DNA of 64,000 nucleotides, from NCBI RefSeq assembly GCF_003312915.1, contig NZ_CP030261.1, positions 3,286,001 through 3,350,000 on the forward strand, written 5' to 3'. The notes under the pieces are model-generated. The model was not told the DNA's origin. It did no database searches and saw nothing but the letters and a program-made list of their open reading frames with translations. This document shows, in pieces, positions 33,454 to 40,330 of this stretch. The translations under genes and the position numbers were made by a program. The DNA is from Flavobacterium fluviale. GTDB lineage: Bacteria; Bacteroidota; Bacteroidia; Flavobacteriales; Flavobacteriaceae. How positions within the stretch are numbered: the first letter of the stretch is position 1; every line of letters begins with the position of its first letter.

Positions 33454-35136
33454 CTAATTTTTAGATCTTTTATTGATTTCCTCTATAAAAAAATTAACTG
33501 GCATTTCAGTTCTACTTTTAAAAGCATTTACAAACTGTTGCGTACTATTAAATCCAGCCTCCAAAGCGAGAGCTGTATTAGTATAATTTCGAGCCATTTT
33601 ATTTTCCTTCAATAACGTAATTATAAAATCAATCTTTAAATCATTGATGTATTCAACAAACCGTTTATTTTTATGATGCGATATAATTTTATACAAATAT
33701 TTTGAATTCGTATGAAGCATACCAGCTACTGTTGTCAAACGAACATCTTTGGTTAGAAATTTCTTTTCTGATTCAAATTTTTGAAGTTCTTTCAATACAA
33801 AGGCAATTGTTTCTTCCGGGATGTCCAAAACTTCTGCTTTTTCTTTTTTTAGTTTGGAGTTTGGTTTATCTAATGAAATAGGACTTAACATTACTTCGTC
33901 GAACTTCTTTTTATAAAACTTTTTGTTTTTATGATAACGATAGGTCAGAAACACCGAAAATGTAAAAAGTATTAGAATGATTACGATTAAAATAACATCA
34001 TAATATTTTTCCTTTTTAAGCTGTTTATGAATTTTTTCCCTCTCAACAAGCAGCTCTTTGGTATCGTATTGTTTATGAATTTTTGTGATTAGATATTTGT
34101 TGGTTTCATTTAGTAAAGAGTCTGCTTTTAATAACTGGTCAATATACAAAAGCTGGCTTTTCTGATCATTTTTACTTTTGTAATAATTAATGAGTAGTTC
34201 ATAAACTTCACGAAGATCAGGACGCATATAATTCTTTTCTATAAAAGTTCTGTCAACTTTTAAAAAATAGGGAAGGGCTTTCTCTTTTTTATTGAGAGCC
34301 CAATAACTTTTGCCAATATAGAAATTCCCCACGGCCTCATTTGCAAAATCCTTGTTTTCCCTAATACTGTCAAGAGAAGATTCTATGTTAACTATTGCAG
34401 AACCATAATTTTTTTTAAAATATAAATTGATCCCTTCTGAGTGCTTGAAATAAGGAATCATTTCCGAATTTTTTAGTCTTTCGCTCTCAGAAATTCCCTT
34501 CTTGTTAATTTCTGAGCATAATCCATAATTTCCAATTTTGTTATTAAGGACGCCTAGTGAATGAAGGCAATTCAAATAGGCTCTTGTATCATCTTTTTTA
34601 TAATATTCTAAACAATCCTGAAATAGTGAAATTGCCTCATCATAAAAGCCTAGTAAATATTTGACCTGAGCCATATGGTATTTCACCTTATTATGCTGGT
34701 ATTTATCATCAGTTAGGGAGATGTAACTATTTGCTGTAATGTAATTATCAAAAGCACTTTCATATTTTTTTTGGCCATAAAACACAATCCCTTTTGAAAG
34801 GTACGCAGAACCTATTAAAGCATTATCTGTACTTTTTTTTGCTGCGTAAACCATACTATCTGCATAAAAAATTCTGATTTTTTCAGGAGATTGGTGCAAA
34901 ATGTTCTGGTATGCATAAACGACCTCTTCCCAGTTTTTTTCGTTTAAGGCCTTGTTGAGATAAGTGTTAAGGTATGGTGCTGCCTTGGAGCTGTCTTTTC
35001 TAAAGCTGTACATCTTATCATCGAGATAAGTATAACTTTTATTTTTAAGAGAGTCAGGAACTTTGCTGCTGTTTTTCTGACTGAACATACAATTAGAAAT
35101 GCACAGTAATGACAAGAGGACTAATAATTGTTTCAT
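33454..35136 (-). CDS. Membrane-anchored AraC-type regulator with TPR-like sensor domain
   Basis: 560 residues. A signal peptide (MKQLLVLLSLLCIS...) leads into about 350 residues of TPR-like helices (for example AYLSKGIVFYGQKKYESAFDN and ALNKKEKALPYFLKVD) that should lie in the periplasm. A membrane helix at about 378-398 (ILIVIILILFTFSVFLTY-like) follows, then a cytosolic AraC-type DNA-binding domain with a VAGMLHTNSKYLYKIIS first helix-turn-helix and an ALEAGFNSTQQFVNAFK second one. This TPR-TM-AraC design is common in flavobacteria and probably senses an envelope state. It is divergent from the lipoprotein gene at 35484 over a region with an 11-bp inverted repeat. Confidence 0.85.
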   Translation of the reverse strand: MKQLLVLLSLLCISNCMFSQKNSSKVPDSLKNKSYTYLDDKMYSFRKDSSKAAPYLNTYLNKALNEKNWEEVVYAYQNILHQSPEKIRIFYADSMVYAAKKSTDNALIGSAYLSKGIVFYGQKKYESAFDNYITANSYISLTDDKYQHNKVKYHMAQVKYLLGFYDEAISLFQDCLEYYKKDDTRAYLNCLHSLGVLNNKIGNYGLCSEINKKGISESERLKNSEMIPYFKHSEGINLYFKKNYGSAIVNIESSLDSIRENKDFANEAVGNFYIGKSYWALNKKEKALPYFLKVDRTFIEKNYMRPDLREVYELLINYYKSKNDQKSQLLYIDQLLKADSLLNETNKYLITKIHKQYDTKELLVEREKIHKQLKKEKYYDVILIVIILILFTFSVFLTYRYHKNKKFYKKKFDEVMLSPISLDKPNSKLKKEKAEVLDIPEETIAFVLKELQKFESEKKFLTKDVRLTTVAGMLHTNSKYLYKIISHHKNKRFVEYINDLKIDFIITLLKENKMARNYTNTALALEAGFNSTQQFVNAFKSRTEMPVNFFIEEINKRSKN

Positions 35137-35483
35137 AGATTAAATATGTAATATGTAGGGGAGACATTTCTTTCTATAAAATTGATCTTGAAAATTAGTG
35201 GACGATTCAGGATAATGTCATAAAAAGCAAACTTCAAATATAAACTAAATAATTGAATTGTAGGTAATTATGCACGTTTAAAAGTGGTATGGAATTCATG
35301 GAATTCCATACTATAAATTCATGGAAACCCATAGTTGTTGCCTTGTGTGAGGATTTTTATCGAAATAGATTTGCTTCGAATTCACGGGCAAAAATGTTTA
35401 GCAGGGTGCTGGATAAAAGTTCTGCCAATCCGGATGAAATGAACTGAGAAACTATTCTCATTTACTTTCAAAACTATTTAATC
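35137..35483. other. Divergent regulatory region
   Basis: 347 bases between the TPR-AraC gene and the lipoprotein gene. It holds a large inverted repeat (35287-35311) and no gene. Confidence 0.5.
35287..35311. promoter_or_regulatory. 11-bp inverted repeat, probable operator
   Basis: GTATGGAATTC (35287-35297) and GAATTCCATAC (35301-35311) are perfect inverted copies with a 3-bp spacer. A partial extra copy (ATTCATGGAA at 35317-35326) follows. It is placed between divergent genes, one of which encodes an AraC-type regulator, so it may be that protein's site. Confidence 0.65.
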
Positions 35484-36176
35484 ATGAAAAGTTTATTATT
35501 ATGCATTGCAATTTCACTTTCAATGTTTTCTTGTACAAATGATCAAGAATCATTACCAAAATTATCCAAAGATTTTAAAGATGAATCTAGTTCTAAAGTA
35601 ACAGATGCAACAAATCCAAACAACCCATTTGATCAAATTGGATTGGATTATTATAATCATTTTAAAAATTTTGAATTGGAAAACGGGCCCGTAAAAAACC
35701 AAGCCCAACTTATTGAACAATTACTTTATTTGAATGATAAAGGAGATATAAAGGGTAAAACAAATAAAAGTGTTATTACGATCACACCTGAAATGATAGC
35801 AGTAATACTCGCTGACCCTGAAAACAAGCTAATTGAGCTTATCAATGATGCGTCTTTAAGTATCTCAGTTAAAAACAATTTGACTTATTTCGTTAGTGAG
35901 TTAGTCGATAAACAGGATGATGATTACGATGATGTCCATAACTACATTCTAGATTATGAAGGCGGCGTAATTGCAGATTCTGTCCTAATACAGGAAGAAA
36001 AAGACACTATTTTAAAGGTTTCTGCCATATCAAGGTATTCGCTGTATGCAGAAGCACGTAAGCGGGACAGAGACTGGGAAACTTCTGTAACCAATAAGCC
36101 GTCAAAAGGAATTGATCTTAAAGGAAATGAGATTACAATGGTTAAACTAGCCGTTGTTTTCAATAATCTGTATTAA
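35484..36176 (+). CDS. Lipoprotein of unknown function
   Basis: 230 residues. The signal ends in a lipobox (SLSMFSC, Cys17), so the protein is probably anchored in the outer membrane or inner membrane outer leaflet. The mature part is acidic and helical, with an acidic cluster QDDDYDDV around residue 145. I do not recognise a family. It is followed after 6 bp by a two-helix membrane protein gene, and both stand ahead of an AraC-type gene and the tra operon. Surface or entry exclusion is one possible role for such a pair on an ICE, without direct evidence. Confidence 0.75.
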   Translation: MKSLLLCIAISLSMFSCTNDQESLPKLSKDFKDESSSKVTDATNPNNPFDQIGLDYYNHFKNFELENGPVKNQAQLIEQLLYLNDKGDIKGKTNKSVITITPEMIAVILADPENKLIELINDASLSISVKNNLTYFVSELVDKQDDDYDDVHNYILDYEGGVIADSVLIQEEKDTILKVSAISRYSLYAEARKRDRDWETSVTNKPSKGIDLKGNEITMVKLAVVFNNLY

Positions 36177-36182
36177 AGAATT

Positions 36183-36425
36183 ATGCTAAGATCTCTTAAT
36201 ATGAAACTGCAGCTTTTTTTATATTCATGTCTGATCTTAATTAATCTGGCAAGCCTCTATTTCATCATTGATCTTTTTTGGTATGATGAAATAGAAAGCC
36301 TGCTTCGATCTGGACAGGAGGGCGCAATTTCTGTCCGCATCCTGGCTTACCTGTTTTTCATTACCTGTCTGCTTAATCTCTATTTACTGTCTTATCTCAT
36401 GATTAGGATAAGATTTAAGGATTAA
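36183..36425 (+). CDS. Small two-helix membrane protein
   Basis: 80 residues with two hydrophobic segments (about 9-28 and 50-72) joined by a short polar loop with WYDEIESLLRSG. It is a likely inner-membrane hairpin. No family is recognised. It lies 6 bp after the lipoprotein gene, so the two are probably co-transcribed, and 26 bp before the AraC-type gene. Confidence 0.65.
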   Translation: MLRSLNMKLQLFLYSCLILINLASLYFIIDLFWYDEIESLLRSGQEGAISVRILAYLFFITCLLNLYLLSYLMIRIRFKD

Positions 36426-36451
36426 CGAAAAAGCATCAAACACCTATTAAG

Positions 36452-37339
36452 ATGATAAAAGATCTCATTAATACTGACCTAAAAAAACTTCCTATAGAAG
36501 GGCTGGATATCCATATTATTAAAAAGTACGAAAGAATAACTTTAAACGATGAATTGTTTAAAACTGAAAATTTATCAATTTTATTAATTCGATCGGGTAG
36601 TTTAAAAATTAAACTTCAGGAAATAACACAAGATTTAATATCTCATGAACTTATTGTAATCCCTAAAGATTCTTACTGCACTTTTTTAGAAGTTCGTGAC
36701 AACCTACAGCTATATGTAATATTGTTTTCTTCGGATTTTGTACATAAGAACTGCCTTAAAAAAGATTTAGTAGAATCTTTGTACTTTTTTATAACTAAAG
36801 AACCTCTCAAGATTGCCTTGGAAGAAAAGGAATATCAGGTTTTGTCACTCATTTACAAGCTTATTTATTTTGTAAATCTAGATGCTACGCGAAATGGGAA
36901 CGATAGCGATCTGCCTCGGATAAGTTTAAGTTTATTTCTTTACGAACTCAAACTAATTTATTCGAAACATTCAGCAAATTCAATAATCAGTTTTAATAGA
37001 AAGGAAAACCTTGTGATGCAGTTTTTAACTATTTTGTCAATACATTATAAAAAACAGCACTATGTAAAGTTTTATGCTGGTGCATTATTTGTTACTGCTG
37101 GATATTTAGATAAAGTAGTAAAAGAAATTACCGGAAAAAGCCCTAAAAGTTTAATAATTGATTCCTTAATTAGTGAATCTAAAATCCTGCTGGATGATCC
37201 TCATTATACTATTGCTGAAATAACACAGGAAATGGAGTTTAGCAGTATTTCAGTATTTAGTAATTTTTTTAAAAAACATACCTCGACCTCCCCATCTATT
37301 TACCGCTCGAAATCTACAGAAGGATTTACTGCTCTATAG
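36452..37339 (+). CDS. AraC-family transcriptional regulator
   Basis: 295 residues. The N-terminal two-thirds resemble an AraC cupin sensor (IIKKYERITLNDELFKTENL...). The C-terminus has the two helix-turn-helices: FYAGALFVTAGYLDKVVKEITG and IAEITQEMEFSSISVFSNFFKK, ending in PSIYRS. Such proteins usually activate a nearby operon when a ligand is bound. On this element it is close to the tra genes and reads toward them, so control of transfer or of the preceding lipoprotein pair is likely. The ligand is unknown. Confidence 0.9.
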   Translation: MIKDLINTDLKKLPIEGLDIHIIKKYERITLNDELFKTENLSILLIRSGSLKIKLQEITQDLISHELIVIPKDSYCTFLEVRDNLQLYVILFSSDFVHKNCLKKDLVESLYFFITKEPLKIALEEKEYQVLSLIYKLIYFVNLDATRNGNDSDLPRISLSLFLYELKLIYSKHSANSIISFNRKENLVMQFLTILSIHYKKQHYVKFYAGALFVTAGYLDKVVKEITGKSPKSLIIDSLISESKILLDDPHYTIAEITQEMEFSSISVFSNFFKKHTSTSPSIYRSKSTEGFTAL

Positions 37340-37374
37340 TTTTCGTTGTCTGGCCTACATTAAACAAGTGTACT

Positions 37375-38547
37375 ATGAATACTATATATCCTTTAGAATG
37401 GTTAGATTATGTTATACTGCAAATACTAAATCCAAATAAATCGAATGTTACCATTTTAACTAAAACAGAAGTAACATTAATTACAGAAAATATTGTAAAA
37501 GAAGCGAATCATATTCAGGTTCGCATGAAGAATGAAATTTTTTCATTAGTTAAAAAGAGGCAGATACGATTACAGGTACGTAAGTACCATTCTAATTTAA
37601 TATATCTTCTTGATAGTGCAGTTGAGAATCAGCAATGCAAGGAACTAAAGAAAAAAGACTTGGCAAAAGTTATAGAACTAACTATAAGCACGCTTGATGA
37701 GCTTCTTTCTTTTGTGGAAAATAGATTTTCTAATTTTCTGAGTCTTGATGAAAGAGTACCGATAACTTACCTTGCAGTAACGAGAAAAGAGTTAATTCAT
37801 AAAATTGCGATGTTAGAAAAGAGGCCATTTGAAACGGAAAAGGAAAGAAGTACAATTGATATTATTAAAGATGCTTTATCTGAATCTGTTCAAATTTCAC
37901 ACAATAAAGCTTCTTTTAGACAAATTTTGTATGAGCGCCAGCTTATGAATCGTCTATTGGAAACATCATATCTAAATCAATCCTTATCTATATTTTCAGC
38001 ATTAGATAAAATCTTAATTGAAACTAATTTCAACAGCAAGAGATATATTGATTTCCTTATCGACAATTTATCTGAAAATACTAGTCTTATAGAAGATGCA
38101 AATGAAAGGCTGAATTTTCTTATGTGTAATTCAAAAGAGTTAAATCAGCTGTATTCTAATGAAAATGTAACTTTTAATCCTGCTACAAAAAACATTAAAA
38201 GTATTCTACTGGACTGGTTTAGTTATGAGGCTGCGTATCTTGAGAGTCAGATTAATGCAGAACATTTGGTTTCAGAACAATTAGGCAAATCAAATGATAA
38301 AGTTGAATGCATTCTGTCAACTGATCAAATGGCTTTGATTTTACGAGCAAGTGATGAATCCCGGGTTTTAAAAGCAAGATCAATGAACTTGGTTTTTAAA
38401 ACTATTGTACCTTTTTTATCTACGCCTTTCAAAAAAGATCTTTCGTATCAATCTGTTCGAAGTAAATCTTATAATGCTGAGGACAGGGATAAGGAGATTG
38501 CTATCCAAACACTTAAAAAAATTATTGAAAAGATCAAAACATACTGA
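37375..38547 (+). CDS. Conserved helical protein of Bacteroidota conjugative elements, unknown function
   Basis: 390 residues, soluble and helical throughout, with no signal or membrane segment. I recognise its C-terminus (STDQMALILRASDESRVLKA, then IVPFLSTP and a SVRSKSYNAEDRDKEIAIQT segment) as a block that recurs in proteins encoded upstream of tra genes in Bacteroidota elements, but I know no function. It may be a regulator; it does not show the winged-helix end of RteC. It is the gene after the AraC-type regulator and about 60 bp before a YqaE-type gene. Confidence 0.7.
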   Translation: MNTIYPLEWLDYVILQILNPNKSNVTILTKTEVTLITENIVKEANHIQVRMKNEIFSLVKKRQIRLQVRKYHSNLIYLLDSAVENQQCKELKKKDLAKVIELTISTLDELLSFVENRFSNFLSLDERVPITYLAVTRKELIHKIAMLEKRPFETEKERSTIDIIKDALSESVQISHNKASFRQILYERQLMNRLLETSYLNQSLSIFSALDKILIETNFNSKRYIDFLIDNLSENTSLIEDANERLNFLMCNSKELNQLYSNENVTFNPATKNIKSILLDWFSYEAAYLESQINAEHLVSEQLGKSNDKVECILSTDQMALILRASDESRVLKARSMNLVFKTIVPFLSTPFKKDLSYQSVRSKSYNAEDRDKEIAIQTLKKIIEKIKTY

Positions 38548-38606
38548 ATAATCAATCTGCGTAACAAAACTGAATATTCACGACAAACTACTAAACATTC
38601 TAGATT

Positions 38607-38804
38607 ATGACATTAATAGCAATATTTTTCCCTTCACTTTCCTTTTTCTTAAGGGGTAAGATTTTTACAGCAATCATTTGTCTCATTCTGCAGATTACTC
38701 TGATTGGCTGGATACCAGCGGCAATCTGGGCGGTTTTATCGCTTCAGAATTCACGTGCTGATAGACGTAATGCGAAATTATTTAAAGCGATGCGTTCAAA
38801 ATAA
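38607..38804 (+). CDS. YqaE/Pmp3-type small membrane protein
   Basis: 65 residues with two hydrophobic helices and the family pattern: AIFFPSLSFFLRGK, then ICLILQITLIGWIPAAIWAV. Pmp3/YqaE proteins are short inner-membrane proteins linked to membrane potential and salt stress. The C-terminal tail is basic. It is followed by a strong terminator, which closes the regulatory segment before the tra operon. Confidence 0.85.
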   Translation: MTLIAIFFPSLSFFLRGKIFTAIICLILQITLIGWIPAAIWAVLSLQNSRADRRNAKLFKAMRSK

Positions 38805-38822
38805 AACGACTAATATCATTTG

Positions 38823-38862
38823 AAAGGCTTCTGTGGTTATTCTAACTGCAGAAGCCTTTTTT
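38823..38862 (+). terminator. Rho-independent terminator before the tra operon
   Basis: An 11-bp perfect stem (38823-38833 with 38849-38859) with a T-run to 38862. Confidence 0.88.
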
Positions 38863-38915
38863 ATTTATCAGTGTGAATATATACATATTATCTTCTGGTG
38901 ACCAACAAACTCAAG

Positions 38916-38945
38916 GGGTACAAAAGGGTACAAGAAAAGTTGTAC
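38916..38945. promoter_or_regulatory. Cluster of GTACAA motifs upstream of the tra operon
   Basis: GGGTACAA occurs at 38916-38923 and 38926-38933 (10-bp period) and the inverse TTGTAC at 38940-38945. The second direct copy and the inverse copy form a palindrome with a 6-bp spacer. The site is about 100 bp upstream of the first tra gene, a good place for a tra regulator. Confidence 0.5.
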
Positions 38946-39041
38946 TTGTAGAAGCCTGATTCTAGTTGTTCCTTTGACATGTAAAATAAATCATATCTCC
39001 TCTAAAGATTTTGATTTGGATAGATAAATGTTGAATGATAA

Positions 39042-39524
39042 ATGAAGAAGACTATGTTTGCAAATGTTTCATGGGGCAGCTACCTAACTGTCATAGGTGT
39101 AATCTTAGTGGTATGGTATCTAATAGTACTGCTTAAATTCTATAAAGACGATTTAAAGGAATTTTTCTCCAGCGAAAAAAGAAATGGCCCGTTTAAAAAA
39201 TCTACAAATTCTACATCTTTGCTGCAAAGAAAAACACATACGGATTTGTCATCATCTTTTTCAGAATCTTTTGACACTTTAGATGATGCAGAAGAACTTT
39301 CCGCCAGAATACTCCAAGCTGTAAAGGAAAGTGCCGAGAAAAACTTGTTTAAAGAACAATTCCAAAATTACCTGCGAATGGTTCTTGAAGAATATCCTTA
39401 TGTGAAGATTTCTTCACTGCGTGAAGATGTAAATCATTTAATAGTCTCCGAAAGCGAAAAGCACCCTCAGTTTTCTTTAACGTTTGCCGAAGCGGATCAA
39501 CTGTGGGAGGAGACTATTTCTTAA
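39042..39524 (+). CDS. Membrane-anchored protein at the head of the tra operon, unknown function
   Basis: 160 residues. One membrane helix lies at about residues 11-31 (SYLTVIGVILVVWYLIVLL), then a polar linker rich in Ser/Thr, then a helical C-terminal domain of about 80 residues with EELSARILQAVKESAEKN. The cytosolic or periplasmic side of the domain is not clear. It is found at the start of the tra operon in the same orientation as traE, after a regulatory region. I know no family name. A structured spacer separates it from traE. Confidence 0.7.
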   Translation: MKKTMFANVSWGSYLTVIGVILVVWYLIVLLKFYKDDLKEFFSSEKRNGPFKKSTNSTSLLQRKTHTDLSSSFSESFDTLDDAEELSARILQAVKESAEKNLFKEQFQNYLRMVLEEYPYVKISSLREDVNHLIVSESEKHPQFSLTFAEADQLWEETIS

Positions 39525-39529
39525 AACTC

Positions 39530-39619
39530 AGCGGAGGAATAACCCCTGTTCTCTCTGGTGCGGTATGGCTTTGTGTGACAAGATGATAGAGCTGTAACGG
39601 CGGTGTTCCTCTGCTTTTT
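39530..39619 (+). promoter_or_regulatory. Structured spacer with a distal stem, possible attenuator or ncRNA
   Basis: AGCGGAGGAA (39530-39539) pairs with TTCCTCTGCT (39606-39615) with one G-U, and the right arm runs into TTTTTAA. The 66-nt loop is GC-richer than the neighbouring genes. A long-range stem with a T-run in the gap between two operon genes is typical of an attenuator or of a small RNA end; the function is not proven. Confidence 0.45.
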
Positions 39620-39649
39620 AACTATAAATAATCTTTAAAATGATGTGTG

Positions 39650-39988
39650 ATGAAAAAATGTTGGTGGAAGTTAAAGGAAGTAAATGAAGATAAAGTATTG
39701 TCATATGGCATCTTGTTATTATTGTTAGTGTATGAAACTAAAATTTATGCGCAAGACGGTGTAGCTGGAATTAACGAAGCAAATCAGAAAGTAAGAAGCT
39801 ACTTCGATGCCGGTACGGAACTGATGTATGCAGTAGGCGCAATCCTAGGCCTTATCGGAGCTGTGAAAGTTTACCAAAAGTGGAATGCCGGTGATCCTGA
39901 TACCGGAAAAGTAGCTGCCGCCTGGTTTGGCAGCTGTGTATTTCTTGTTGTGGTGGCTACTGTTATCAAATCTTTTTTCGGAGTCTAA
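39650..39988 (+). CDS. traE: Conjugal transfer protein TraE (DUF4134)
   Basis: 112 residues from the ATG at 39650 (a GTG one codon earlier is possible). After an N-terminal hydrophobic segment the sequence QDGVAGINEANQKVRSYFDAGTELMY and GKVAAAWFGSCVFLVVVATVI marks DUF4134, a small two-helix membrane protein that is VirB2-like and may build the pilus or channel. The next gene starts on the last base of its stop codon. Confidence 0.9.
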   Translation: MKKCWWKLKEVNEDKVLSYGILLLLLVYETKIYAQDGVAGINEANQKVRSYFDAGTELMYAVGAILGLIGAVKVYQKWNAGDPDTGKVAAAWFGSCVFLVVVATVIKSFFGV

Positions 39989-40299
39989 TGAACAGTGTGT
40001 ATCAGATTAATAAGGGAATCAATCAAAGTATTGAATTTAAGGGGCTCAAAGCGCAATACATCTGGTACCTAGGTGGTGGAGTCGTATGTCTTATGATACT
40101 GTTTGCAATTCTCTATATCGTAGGTGTTCCTTCTTTGATATGTGTAGGTATTATTGGAACGGCAGGTGGATTTTTGGTTTTTAAAATCTACAGGATGAGC
40201 AATCAATACGGCGAATATGGAATGATGAAAGCTTTCGCAAAAAAACAGATTCCAAAATTTATAAATGTAAAAAGCAGGGAAGTTTTTATAAAGATATAG
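39988..40299 (+). CDS. traF: Conjugal transfer protein TraF (DUF4133)
   Basis: 103 residues. The pattern is DUF4133: YQINKGINQSIEFKGLKAQY, two closely packed membrane helices (about 28-70) and IYRMSNQYGEYGMMKAFAKK. It is the VirB3-like partner of the channel. It overlaps traE by one base, so the two are coupled. Confidence 0.9.
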   Translation: MNSVYQINKGINQSIEFKGLKAQYIWYLGGGVVCLMILFAILYIVGVPSLICVGIIGTAGGFLVFKIYRMSNQYGEYGMMKAFAKKQIPKFINVKSREVFIKI

Positions 40300-40330
40300 C
40301 TGTAAAACGTTAAACAAAAAAAGGAGAGAG

